NCBI RefSeq assembly: GCF_024170465.1
Contig: NZ_JALJYF010000001.1
Location: 186,001 to 250,000 of the forward strand
Source: Natronospira proteinivora
Lineage (GTDB): Bacteria > Pseudomonadota > Gammaproteobacteria > Natronospirales > Natronospiraceae
Direction of reading: 5' to 3'
Length of the DNA: 64,000 nt
The notes below the pieces were generated by a model that saw nothing but the letters and a program-made list of their open reading frames with translations, did not search any database and was not told the DNA's origin. The translations under genes and the position numbers were made by a program. Shown in pieces: positions 46,584 to 55,289 of this stretch; position 1 is the first letter of the stretch; each line of letters opens with the position of its first letter.

Positions 46584-47222
46584 ATGTTGAAGACTCGCCT
46601 GAGGAAATGCGCGGAATTGGTCGGAAACGGAGCCAGCCTGGCGCGCGCCACCGGGATACCGCGCCGCACACTGGAGACCTATCTATCTGGTACGGCCGAA
46701 CCCAAGGCTTCCCGGTTGGCGGATATTGCACGGGTTGCCGGCGTGTCCGGTCATTGGTTGCTGACCGGAGAAGGAACCTCGAGGTCCAACGGGGGCGAAC
46801 CCGTCTCTGAATTTCAGTTGGTTCAACGCCCAGCAGTGAGCAAGGCAGATCCACCGCGAAGGGCAGGTGAAGTGGCCGGCAATGGTGGTCTGGGTTTTCA
46901 GCGGGAATGGATTGCCCGGCAGGGGTGGGAGGAAAGGCATCTGAGATTACTGGAGGCCCATGGCGATTCCATGGTGCCGACGATCTGCGATGGCTCCCTG
47001 TTGCTGGTGGATGTAAGTGTCAACATATTGCAGGAAGAGGGCATTTTTCTTCTTGAGGTGGACGATATTCTGCTTTTGCGGCGCCTGCAGTTCGATGTGG
47101 AAGGTGGTGTTCTGGCTGTAAATGACAATCCAGCCTATCGGGAGCAGTATCTGCGCAAGGCGCACAAGGATGAGCTCAGTGTCTATGGCAAAGTGGTTTG
47201 GGTGGGCAATCGGATTGCCTAA
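46584..47222 (+). CDS. CI-type repressor with S24 (LexA-like) domain lacking the catalytic lysine
   Basis: The 212-residue product has an N-terminal CI-type helix-turn-helix (ASLARATGIPRRTLETYLSG, ARVAGVSGHWLLTGEG) and a C-terminal S24 peptidase-like domain with the GDSM serine (S129). At the place of the usual VKRLQ catalytic lysine the sequence is LLRRLQ, with Arg166. If the alignment is right, RecA-stimulated self-cleavage should not work. I chose the ATG at 46584 after GGGAGTAGGG; the longer frame to 46467 has no domain content. It is divergent from the Ner-type gene. Confidence 0.88.
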   Translation: MLKTRLRKCAELVGNGASLARATGIPRRTLETYLSGTAEPKASRLADIARVAGVSGHWLLTGEGTSRSNGGEPVSEFQLVQRPAVSKADPPRRAGEVAGNGGLGFQREWIARQGWEERHLRLLEAHGDSMVPTICDGSLLLVDVSVNILQEEGIFLLEVDDILLLRRLQFDVEGGVLAVNDNPAYREQYLRKAHKDELSVYGKVVWVGNRIA

Positions 47223-47314
47223 AGGGCCAGGTGAGTCGTTGATGGAATGCGAGTGAAAAAAACGGTCGCCATGGTCTACTCTTAGGGGAAATTGGACCAA
47301 TAGGAGCTTAATGT

Positions 47315-47527
47315 ATGCCGATACAGCGCATTGTGGGCATCGTGTTGATTGTGGTCGGGTTGCTGCTGATTTACTTCGGTTGGCAATCCACCGAATCACT
47401 GACCGAACAGGCCCGGGAGGAAGTGACCGGTCGCTACAGTGATGAAACGACTTGGTACTTGGTGGGTGGTGCGGCGGCGGCTGTGGCCGGACTGCTGTTG
47501 ACGGTGTTTGGCGGTCGTAAAGGCTGA
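47315..47527 (+). CDS. DUF3185 family small membrane protein
   Basis: The 70-residue product has two transmembrane helices: IQRIVGIVLIVVGLLLIYFGW and the C-terminal TWYLVGGAAAAVAGLLLTVFGG. A polar connector with TESLTEQAREEVTGRYSDET is typical of DUF3185. The family has no known function. It stands alone and ends in a terminator. The translation start is clear (aggagcttaatg). Confidence 0.85.
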   Translation: MPIQRIVGIVLIVVGLLLIYFGWQSTESLTEQAREEVTGRYSDETTWYLVGGAAAAVAGLLLTVFGGRKG

Positions 47528-47554
47528 AGCCCCGCCAATTCGATGCAATCTGGG

Positions 47555-47583
47555 CCGCGTCCCGAGAGGGGCGCGGTTTTTTT
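47555..47583 (+). terminator. Intrinsic terminator after the DUF3185 gene
   Basis: The stem ccgcgtccc / ggggcgcgg with a GAGA tetraloop is followed by seven T. Confidence 0.88.
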
Positions 47584-47769
47584 GGTTCAGAATTTTGGGT
47601 TCGGAGGGGGCTTTCTTTCTGCCGAGGGATTATTTTTAATTCTTCTTTGTATGATTATTGTATATTTCATGTACATGATCTACATTCTATTTGCGGTTGT
47701 TGTACGGAGTGTATAGGTTTTGCCTCACTCCGGACCGAAATTGACCGCCTTAACCAGGAGGATTGAGAG
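47584..47769 (+). promoter_or_regulatory. AT-rich upstream region of the DUF4397 gene
   Basis: Around 47628-47690 the DNA is far more AT-rich than its surroundings (runs such as ttatttttaattcttctttg) and contains the palindrome catgtacatg. Possible -10 hexamers are present (TATAGG near 47713), but no convincing promoter can be chosen. A strong GGAGG ribosome binding site precedes the gene. Confidence 0.35.
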
Positions 47770-49179
47770 ATGACCCTATACAGAAAAATACTGTTGGCCC
47801 TGTTGCTGAGCTTTTTCACCATTGGCGGCAGTGGCTGTTTCAGCTCATCCAGTAGTTCCAGCGATGACGATGGCAATGGAAATGGCGACGACAATGGCGA
47901 GGCTGAAGTGACCGCTCAGCTGAGGGCTTACCACGCCTCGCCCGATGCCGGTGAGGTTGATATCTTTGTTGGCGAGGAGAGAGTGGCGGAGGGAGTCAGT
48001 TTTCCCGCAGCCAGCGCCTATCTGGAAGTGCCTGCCAGCGCATTGACCGTTTCTATCGTGGCTGCGGGTGGTGATCTGGAAGATGCGGTGTTAAGCGCTG
48101 AAGTGAGTCTTTCCGAGGATGGGCAGTACACCCTGATTGTCTGGGGGTCGGTGGAATCGGAGAATCTGGATACTGCCTTGGTGGACGACAGTAATGAGGG
48201 GGTAAGCGATGGTTTCGTCAAGGTTCGGCCCGCCCATCTGGCTGTGGGTGCCCCCAACGTGGACCTTTATGTCACCGGTCTGGATGACGCCCTGGATGAG
48301 GCAGAGCCGGTAGCCGAAAACCTGGCCTTTGGTGACATCGCGGATGCTTACATCGAGGCGCCCGCTGAGGTTAGTCGGCTGCGAGTGACGGCCGCCGGAG
48401 ACTCCGAGACGGTCATTTATGACTATGTGGCGGATTTCCCGCAGTTTGAAGGGGCTTCCTTGCTGGCTGGTGCCCTTAACGCAGATGCGGGCTTTTCGCC
48501 CATATTGATCGGTGCGGCAACCGGTTCCGATAGCCTACCTTTCCTGCCGCTGATCGATCAGCAATCGGAGCTGCGTGCCGTGCATGGCAGTCCGGACGCT
48601 GGTGATGTCACCGTGGAGGTTCAGCGGGCCGGAGAAGACAATAACTGGATGACTCTGGTCACCGGATTGTCCTATCGAGAGGACACCGGTTATGCCCGCA
48701 TCCTGGGCGACTTCGAATACGAAGCGCGGGTGGTTCTGGAAGGCAGTGGCACGGCCGTCCCACTTGAAAATATCGAGCCCCAGCCGGGTAATGCCTATTC
48801 GGTATTTGCCCTGGGCAGCGTTGATGATGGAACGGTGGCGTTCCTGGTGGAAGCCGACCGGGTCGGTCCCGCTGAGGAAGGCGAGAGTGCTCTGCGTGCG
48901 GTGCACGGCATTGCTGGTGGTCCCACCGTGGATGTTGAAGCCGATGGTGCTGCCGTGATCGAAGCGCTGGAAGAACTGACTGCCAGCAGCTTTTTGGATG
49001 TGGCGGCTGGTGAGTACTCGGTGGAAGTCGTGACCTCGGATGGCGGTGACAATGTCATCGGTCCGGCTGATCTGGCACTCGGTGAAGGCAATGTCTATAC
49101 CGTCGTTGCACTGCCCGTGGATGAAAGCGGTACCGAAGAAGCAAACCTGCTGATCATTCTGGACCGCAGTCCAGAATGA
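47770..49179 (+). CDS. DUF4397 repeat lipoprotein
   Basis: The 469-residue acidic product has a lipoprotein signal (TIGGSGCFSSSSSSSDDD) and a Ser/Asp/Gly-rich tether. Four related beta-rich repeats follow, beginning at LRAYHASPDAGEVDIFV (about 53), VKVRPAHLAVGAPNVDLYV (about 149), LRAVHGSPDAGDVTVEV (about 267) and LRAVHGIAGGPTVDVE (about 375). These are DUF4397 modules, often found in secreted or surface proteins. Its role is unknown; an outer-membrane or surface location is likely. Confidence 0.88.
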   Translation: MTLYRKILLALLLSFFTIGGSGCFSSSSSSSDDDGNGNGDDNGEAEVTAQLRAYHASPDAGEVDIFVGEERVAEGVSFPAASAYLEVPASALTVSIVAAGGDLEDAVLSAEVSLSEDGQYTLIVWGSVESENLDTALVDDSNEGVSDGFVKVRPAHLAVGAPNVDLYVTGLDDALDEAEPVAENLAFGDIADAYIEAPAEVSRLRVTAAGDSETVIYDYVADFPQFEGASLLAGALNADAGFSPILIGAATGSDSLPFLPLIDQQSELRAVHGSPDAGDVTVEVQRAGEDNNWMTLVTGLSYREDTGYARILGDFEYEARVVLEGSGTAVPLENIEPQPGNAYSVFALGSVDDGTVAFLVEADRVGPAEEGESALRAVHGIAGGPTVDVEADGAAVIEALEELTASSFLDVAAGEYSVEVVTSDGGDNVIGPADLALGEGNVYTVVALPVDESGTEEANLLIILDRSPE

Positions 49180-49180
49180 T
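49153..49180. other. Perfect hairpin spanning the DUF4397 stop codon
   Basis: Twelve-base arms (atcattctggac / gtccagaatgat) are perfectly complementary around a CGCA loop. The structure covers the last codons and the stop of the gene. No U-tract follows; a true terminator lies 17 bp further on. Confidence 0.6.
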
Positions 49181-49196
49181 TCCTGGCCCGACTGGC

Positions 49197-49234
49197 AAGG
49201 CCGGTACCCTTCTCGGGTGCCGGTCTTCTTTTTT
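49197..49234 (+). terminator. Intrinsic terminator after the DUF4397 gene
   Basis: The stem aaggccggtaccc / gggtgccggtctt (two wobbles), with a ttctc loop, is followed by a T-rich tract. The remaining 150 bp to the next gene hold its promoter region, without a clear consensus. Confidence 0.8.
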
Positions 49235-49384
49235 ATGCCACCATCGGGTCAACTCGACCGAAATTCTCATTTCAATCTCCTCTTGTAGAGACCATAATTT
49301 GTCATATAGAAGGTGCTCGAGGTTGCCAATGCGGCGGTGGTGAGTGCCTGGCGTGTTTTGAGGATTCGTCAAGAGGAAGGCCCC

Positions 49385-50770
49385 ATGAAAAAAATGCTTT
49401 GTCGAGGTGTACTGGTGTCGGCGGCCATTGCGGGATCCGCCAGTGTGCTGGCCGAGCCTTATCTTCCGTCCGACCCCAGGGCGCTGGGTATGGGTGGTGC
49501 TTCCACTGCGACAGCGGAAGGCCCGAACTCGGTACTTTATAACTCCGCCTTGGCCTCACCCAATATGCGCAATTATCGCTCGGGTTTCGCTTTCCCGACC
49601 TTGGGGGTTTCGGTGGCGGACCGGGACAATTTCATTGATGCCTATGATGACTACGATGACAGCAACGTGGTCGATCGCATTGGTGATGATATCGGTACTT
49701 TCAACAATACTTTTGAGATGATTCGAGCTCGGATCGATGATGACGCCTACGACAGTAATGAGGCCTTGGAGTCGGATATTGCGTTGTTGTCGAATGATCT
49801 GGGGCAGGTCAGCATGACTCAAGAGGAGCTGGAAGAGCGAATCGCGGCCATGTCTGACAAGCCCCTGACCTTCGATCTGCGAGGCTCGGGGAGCTTTGGA
49901 ACCCGCATCGGACAATGGGGAACCGGTCTGCACTATCAATCCCGGGCCTATGCCGGTGGTGCCTTCCAGCTGGATCCCAATGACTTTGGCCTGGTGGGAT
50001 CCGCCTTCGATCAGGCGTCCGGTATTGTCGGGTGTCTGGAAGAAGCCGCCGAAGGCAGTGATCCCGACCAGGATCGCCTGGAAGAATGCCGGGACCGGGA
50101 GTTGCCTGACGATCAAACCGTGGATGAATTTCTCTCGGAGTTCCAGTTCCAGGGCGCGATATTGAGTGAATTCGGCCTGACCTTTGCCCGGGACTTCCAG
50201 ATTGCCGGTCGGGAAGTGGCCTTCGGCGTGACTCCAAAGGTGATCGATGTCAGCACCTTTGATTATGTGGTTGGGGTGCAAGATGAGCGTGATGTGGATA
50301 TTGATGACAGGGAACGGAGTCATGGCAGCCTGTTTAATGTGGACCTGGGTTTTGCCATGCCCATTCGGGATGACATGCGCATCGGCGCCACCGTCAAGAA
50401 CCTGATTCCCGAAACCTTTGAGACCATCGAAGGCAATGAGATTGACCTGGAGCCACAGGTCAGGGTGGGCTTCAGCTGGGACCGGCGGATGTTCACCCTG
50501 GCCACGGACCTGGATCTCACCGAGAACAAGCCCATGGGTTTCGGGCCTGACACTCGTTTCCTGTCCCTGGGTGGTGAGTTGCGCCCCCTCCAGTGGCTTC
50601 AGTTGCGAGCCGGTTATCGCATGAACCTTGCTGATTCGGACATCATCGATGATGTGGCATCCTTTGGGGTCGGTTTCGCGCCAGGGCCGGTACGCGTGGA
50701 TCTCGGCGTCGCCAGCAGCAGCCGGGAAGTGGCGGCGTATATGCAGTTCGGTCTCAGCTTTGGTGGTTGA
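49385..50770 (+). CDS. TraF-like (conjugal transfer protein TraF family) outer-membrane beta-barrel protein
   Basis: The 461-residue product (ATG at 49385 after AAGAGGAAGG) has a Sec signal peptide ending SASVLAEPYLP. A barrel-like protein follows, starting DPRALGMGGASTATAEGPNSVLYNSALAS, the pattern of the TraF_2/FadL-related family. Its end has alternating strands (GAGYR-type, LRAGYRMNLADSD) and a final aromatic-poor FGLSFGG strand. An acidic helical insert (about 100-150) and a Cys pair (GCLEEA, LEECRD) are present. Despite the family name there are no conjugation genes here. A role as a surface porin or transporter is inferred. Confidence 0.8.
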   Translation: MKKMLCRGVLVSAAIAGSASVLAEPYLPSDPRALGMGGASTATAEGPNSVLYNSALASPNMRNYRSGFAFPTLGVSVADRDNFIDAYDDYDDSNVVDRIGDDIGTFNNTFEMIRARIDDDAYDSNEALESDIALLSNDLGQVSMTQEELEERIAAMSDKPLTFDLRGSGSFGTRIGQWGTGLHYQSRAYAGGAFQLDPNDFGLVGSAFDQASGIVGCLEEAAEGSDPDQDRLEECRDRELPDDQTVDEFLSEFQFQGAILSEFGLTFARDFQIAGREVAFGVTPKVIDVSTFDYVVGVQDERDVDIDDRERSHGSLFNVDLGFAMPIRDDMRIGATVKNLIPETFETIEGNEIDLEPQVRVGFSWDRRMFTLATDLDLTENKPMGFGPDTRFLSLGGELRPLQWLQLRAGYRMNLADSDIIDDVASFGVGFAPGPVRVDLGVASSSREVAAYMQFGLSFGG

Positions 50771-50779
50771 TCGGCACCC

Positions 50780-51397
50780 ATGAGCGATGACCATTCGGGA
50801 CAAGTGGGCATCCTGGTTTTCGACCAGGTGGAAGTGCTGGATTTTGCCGGACCTTATGAGGTCTTCTCAGTGGCCCGGCGAGCATCAGATCGGCGCCAGG
50901 GCAGTACCTCTCCCTGTCCGCCGGTATTGCTGGGGACTTCCACCGAGGCGGTGACGGCGACCGGAGGCATGCGGGTCCTTCCGGACCAGCCCCTTGGGGC
51001 GGTTTCGGGTCTGCGGGCCTTGATCGTGCCGGGGGGCTATGGCGTGCGGGTCCTGATGGAAGATTCTGCGGTCATTGCCACTCTGCGGGCGCTTCAGCCG
51101 CAACTGGACGTACTCATGTCCGTCTGCACCGGTGCTGCGGTACTGGCCCGGGCCGGTTTGCTGGACGGACGTTCGGCTACCACTCATAAGCGTTATCTGG
51201 ACTGGTTGAGCGAGCTGGCACCCGATTGTCACCTGGTACGTGAGCGGCGGGTGGTGGATGACGGCAACCTGATCACCGCGGCGGGCATTTCCGCCGGCAT
51301 TGATGCGGCCCTTCACCTGCTGGCCCGCTGGGAGGGCCAGGCAGTCGCCGACGAGACCGCCGATTACATGGAGTACCGACCCCCTGCCTGTCCATGA
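50780..51397 (+). CDS. DJ-1/PfpI (GATase1-like) family protein
   Basis: The 205-residue product starts VGILVFDQVEVLDFAGPYEVFSVA and has the nucleophile elbow SVCTGAAVLARAGLLDGRSATTH, as in isonitrile hydratases and the N-terminal domain of AraC-type ThiJ regulators. No helix-turn-helix is present. Cys in SVCTGA and the early acidic residues suit the family's enzyme site. The substrate is unknown. It is 9 bp after the TraF-like gene and may be in its transcript. Confidence 0.88.
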   Translation: MSDDHSGQVGILVFDQVEVLDFAGPYEVFSVARRASDRRQGSTSPCPPVLLGTSTEAVTATGGMRVLPDQPLGAVSGLRALIVPGGYGVRVLMEDSAVIATLRALQPQLDVLMSVCTGAAVLARAGLLDGRSATTHKRYLDWLSELAPDCHLVRERRVVDDGNLITAAGISAGIDAALHLLARWEGQAVADETADYMEYRPPACP

Positions 51398-51435
51398 AAA
51401 AAGCCGCTGTAGCCAGAAGCTGCAGCGGCTTTTTT
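51397..51435. terminator. Bidirectional intrinsic terminator
   Basis: The 17-bp stem aaaaaagccgctgtagc / gctgcagcggctttttt (one G-T) with a 5-nt loop separates the convergent PfpI and ferredoxin genes. Its 5' A-run overlaps the stop of the PfpI gene (tga). Confidence 0.92.
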
Positions 51436-51455
51436 ATTGTTTTGCCGGGACGAAT

Positions 51456-51779
51456 TTAGCGTTCCAGCATATCCAGCTTGCCGGGTTTTCCATCCCAGTC
51501 GTCGGCGTCTTCCGGCGGCTCTTTCTTCTCCGTGAGTACCGGCCAGTCCTGGGATAGTTCCTCGTTGAGTTCCAGGAAATGCTCCTGTCCCTCGGGTAGG
51601 TCATCTTCCGAGAGGATGGCTTCGGCCGGGCATTCCGGTTCACAAAGCGTGCAGTCGATGCACTCTTCCGGGTCAATCACCAGCATGTTGGGGCCTTCGT
51701 GGAAGCAATCCACCGGGCACACCTCCACGCAGTCGGTGTATTTGCACTTGATGCAGTTTTCGGTCACCACATAGGTCAT
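51456..51779 (-). CDS. fdxA: 7Fe ferredoxin (FdxA type)
   Basis: The 107-residue protein matches Azotobacter Fd[22 protein letters not shown] and [18 protein letters not shown]9, C17 and C50 would hold a [3Fe-4S] cluster and C21, C40, C43 and C46 a [4Fe-4S] cluster; C12 and C25 are the extra cysteines seen in the family. The C-terminal tail is acidic ([17 protein letters not shown]). The ATG at 51779 is the family start. It is downstream of the Nudix gene on the same strand. Confidence 0.95.
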   Translation of the reverse strand: MTYVVTENCIKCKYTDCVEVCPVDCFHEGPNMLVIDPEECIDCTLCEPECPAEAILSEDDLPEGQEHFLELNEELSQDWPVLTEKKEPPEDADDWDGKPGKLDMLER

Positions 51780-51884
51780 GAGGTCGGCTCCCCTGACTGG
51801 ATTATTATCATGTTGAAAGACTCTGCCCCTATTGTGCCATAGCTGGCCGGCCGGATTCGCGCCTGGCCCGGCCAGAGGCATGAT

Positions 51885-52451
51885 TCAGCTATCGCCCCCC
51901 GCAGGGGGTGTCGGGTGCATGGGGCGGCGTACATCCTGGATATGAAAATCCTCTCTGTCGCGATCCAAATCCGCGAAATAGGACTCCAAACAGAAACGAA
52001 TACTGGGAAAGGCCAGCTCATCCCAGGGGATTTCCGTCCGGCGGAACAGAGCCACTTCCAGGCTTTCCTCGCCGGCGGCGAAATCCGCCTGATTCATTTG
52101 GGCCCGATACATGAGATGGATCTGGTTCACATGCACCACATGGGTCATGGACAGGGCGCTGCCGATGGTCACCTCGGCACAGGCCTCTTCCCGGGTCTCC
52201 CGGGCCGCCCCCTCCCGGGTGGTCTCATCGTTTTCCAGGAAACCCGCCGGCACCGTCCAGTAACCGTGCCGGGGCTCGATGGCACGTCGGCACAGCAATA
52301 TTCTGTCCTGCCATTGGGGCACGCAGCCTACCACTACACGGGGGTTTCGGTAATGGATGGTGCCGCAGTGATTGCAGACATAGCGGGGGAGGCTGTCACC
52401 CTCGGGAATTCGCACACTGATTGGGGTGGCGCACTCGGAACAGTATTTCAT
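51885..52451 (-). CDS. Nudix hydrolase with N-terminal zinc ribbon (NudC-like)
   Basis: The 188-residue product starts MKYCSECATPI and has a C-x2-C..C-x2-C zinc ribbon (YCSEC, VCNHCG). It continues with the Nudix domain GFLENDETTREGAARETREEACAEV, which has the full GX5EX7REUXEE box. The substrate is likely a nucleotide diphosphate such as NADH or a coenzyme, based on the zinc ribbon. The ATG at 52451 is preferred over a TTG 15 bases upstream. It is shorter than E. coli NudC because the N-terminal domain is missing. Confidence 0.88.
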   Translation of the reverse strand: MKYCSECATPISVRIPEGDSLPRYVCNHCGTIHYRNPRVVVGCVPQWQDRILLCRRAIEPRHGYWTVPAGFLENDETTREGAARETREEACAEVTIGSALSMTHVVHVNQIHLMYRAQMNQADFAAGEESLEVALFRRTEIPWDELAFPSIRFCLESYFADLDRDREDFHIQDVRRPMHPTPPAGGDS

Positions 52452-52518
52452 GTCGTTTATCGACAAAGGCCGGGGAGGCCGGAAGGATCACCGGCGGGGC
52501 CCCGCGCGGGACGGGAAA

Positions 52519-52605
52519 TGGTGCCCGGGGTCGGACTCGAACCGACATGGCCTTGCGGCCGGGGGATTTTGAATCCCCTGCGTCTACCAATTTCGCCACC
52601 CGGGC
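52519..52605 (-). tRNA. tRNA-Leu (anticodon CAA)
   Basis: An 87-nt class II tRNA with encoded CCA on the minus strand. The acceptor GCCCGGG pairs with CCCGGGC, the D-arm is GGCGAAATTGGTAGACGC, and the anticodon stem-loop GGGGA-TTCAAAA-TCCCC gives anticodon CAA. A long variable arm (ggccgcaaggcc) and T-arm GTCGG-TTCGAGT-CCGAC follow. It lies between queA and the Nudix gene. Confidence 0.95.
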
Positions 52606-52710
52606 GACGAAGGCGAAAAGATACCATGTTGCTCCCCCTTTCAGCTAGTGGCATACGGCTGACCGGTGACCGCGCTTCCAAGACGGCGGGATGGTAAGAT
52701 TCGCGTCGCC

Positions 52711-53757
52711 ATGAAACAGCGTAGCGATTACCAATTCGATCTCCCCGAAGAGCTCATCGCCCAGATGCCACTGCCTGAGCGCTCCGCCAGCCGTCTGTTG
52801 CACCTGGATGGCCGCTCGGGCGAGTGTCAGGATCGTCGCTTCCGGGATCTACCGGCCTTGCTGGCGCCGGATGATTTGCTGGTTTTTAATGACACCCGGG
52901 TTGTTCCGGCCCGGATGCGGGGTCACCGGGCCACCGGGGGGCGGGTGGAAGTGCTGGTGGAACGAGTCATTGGCGATAATCGTTGTCTGGCCAATGTGCG
53001 GGCCAGCAATGCCCCGCCGATTGGTGCGGATATCCTGATCGGTGATTTGGGCCGCTTGACGGTCGTGGGCCGTGAAGCAGGCCTTTTTGAGCTGGTGTTG
53101 GCTGAGGGTAGCTTGGCCGATCTCATGCAGCAGGCCGGCCACATGCCGTTGCCCCCCTATATTCAGCGCGAGGATACCGAGCTCGATTGGAGTCGCTATC
53201 AGACGGTGTATGCAAACAAACCCGGTGCCGTGGCAGCACCCACGGCCGGGCTGCATTTTGATCAGGAAACCCTGGATGCCCTCGATGCCAAGGGCGTGCG
53301 CCAGGCCCGAGTGACCTTGCATGTGGGGGCGGGCACCTTTCAGCCGGTCCGGGTCGAGGATCTGGATGCCCATCATATGCACAGTGAATGGTTGTCCGTG
53401 TCCGAAGCCACCTGCGAGGCCGTTCGGGAGACCCGGGCGCGAGGCAAACGGGTGGTGGCGGTGGGCACCACGGCGGTGCGTTCCCTGGAAACGGCGGCCG
53501 CCGGCGGGGTGCTTGAGCCCTTTGAAGGCGAGACCCAGTTGTTCATCCGCCCCGGCTATCGTTTTCGGGTGGTGGATCGTCTGATCACCAATTTCCACCT
53601 GCCCGAGTCCACTTTGTTAATGCTGGTGTGCGCCTTTGGTGGCTATGAACAAACCCTGGCCGCCTACCGTCACGCCGTGGAAAAGCGCTACCGCTTTTTC
53701 AGCTACGGCGATGCCATGTTGATCGATCCACGAACCCAGGAAGAGAAACCCTGTTAA
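52711..53757 (+). CDS. queA: S-adenosylmethionine:tRNA ribosyltransferase-isomerase QueA
   Basis: QueA transfers the ribosyl part of SAM to 7-aminomethyl-7-deazaguanine in tRNA, giving epoxyqueuosine. The 348-residue protein has [53 protein letters not shown] and [16 protein letters not shown], all diagnostic. The ATG at 52711 fits the family N-terminus; upstream in-frame codons do not. It precedes tgt as usual in queuosine pathways. Confidence 0.97.
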   Translation: MKQRSDYQFDLPEELIAQMPLPERSASRLLHLDGRSGECQDRRFRDLPALLAPDDLLVFNDTRVVPARMRGHRATGGRVEVLVERVIGDNRCLANVRASNAPPIGADILIGDLGRLTVVGREAGLFELVLAEGSLADLMQQAGHMPLPPYIQREDTELDWSRYQTVYANKPGAVAAPTAGLHFDQETLDALDAKGVRQARVTLHVGAGTFQPVRVEDLDAHHMHSEWLSVSEATCEAVRETRARGKRVVAVGTTAVRSLETAAAGGVLEPFEGETQLFIRPGYRFRVVDRLITNFHLPESTLLMLVCAFGGYEQTLAAYRHAVEKRYRFFSYGDAMLIDPRTQEEKPC

Positions 53758-54900
<1,143 letters not shown>

Positions 54901-54950
54901 AACGGGCGTTGACCGCACCCACTTACTTGTTTTTCATGAGGTAATCGCAA

Positions 54951-55280
54951 ATGGATCTCTTTATCGCTACAGCTCACGCCCAGGATGCGGCCGGTCAGGA
55001 GGGCAATCCCTGGTTTAGCCTGATCTTCATGGGCCTGATCATCGTCCTGTTCTACTTTCTGCTGATTCGTCCCCAGACCAAGCGCCAGAAAGAACATCGC
55101 CAGATGGTGGATGCCCTCAAGGAAGGGGATGAGGTGGTCACCCAGGGCGGAATTCTTGGCCGCATCGAGAAAGTGGACGAGCAGTTCGTCACTTTGGATG
55201 TGGGGGGCGGGCAGAAGCTCCACGTACAGCGTCACGCCGTGGGTGCCCTGGTTCCCAAGGGCACCTTCGAGGAAAAATAA
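54951..55280 (+). CDS. yajC: Sec translocon accessory protein YajC
   Basis: YajC is a small inner-membrane partner of SecDF. The 109-residue product has one N-terminal transmembrane segment (SLIFMGLIIVLFYFLLIRPQ) with the RPQTKRQKEHR boundary, and a cytoplasmic region with GDEVVTQGGILGRI. Length and motifs match. It immediately precedes secD. Confidence 0.96.
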   Translation: MDLFIATAHAQDAAGQEGNPWFSLIFMGLIIVLFYFLLIRPQTKRQKEHRQMVDALKEGDEVVTQGGILGRIEKVDEQFVTLDVGGGQKLHVQRHAVGALVPKGTFEEK

Positions 55281-55289
55281 GGTAACACC

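Noticed and set aside
46117-47222. Prophage region
   Set aside because: Only the two regulators are phage-like; flanking genes are ordinary chromosomal genes and no integrase, transposase or capsid gene is present.
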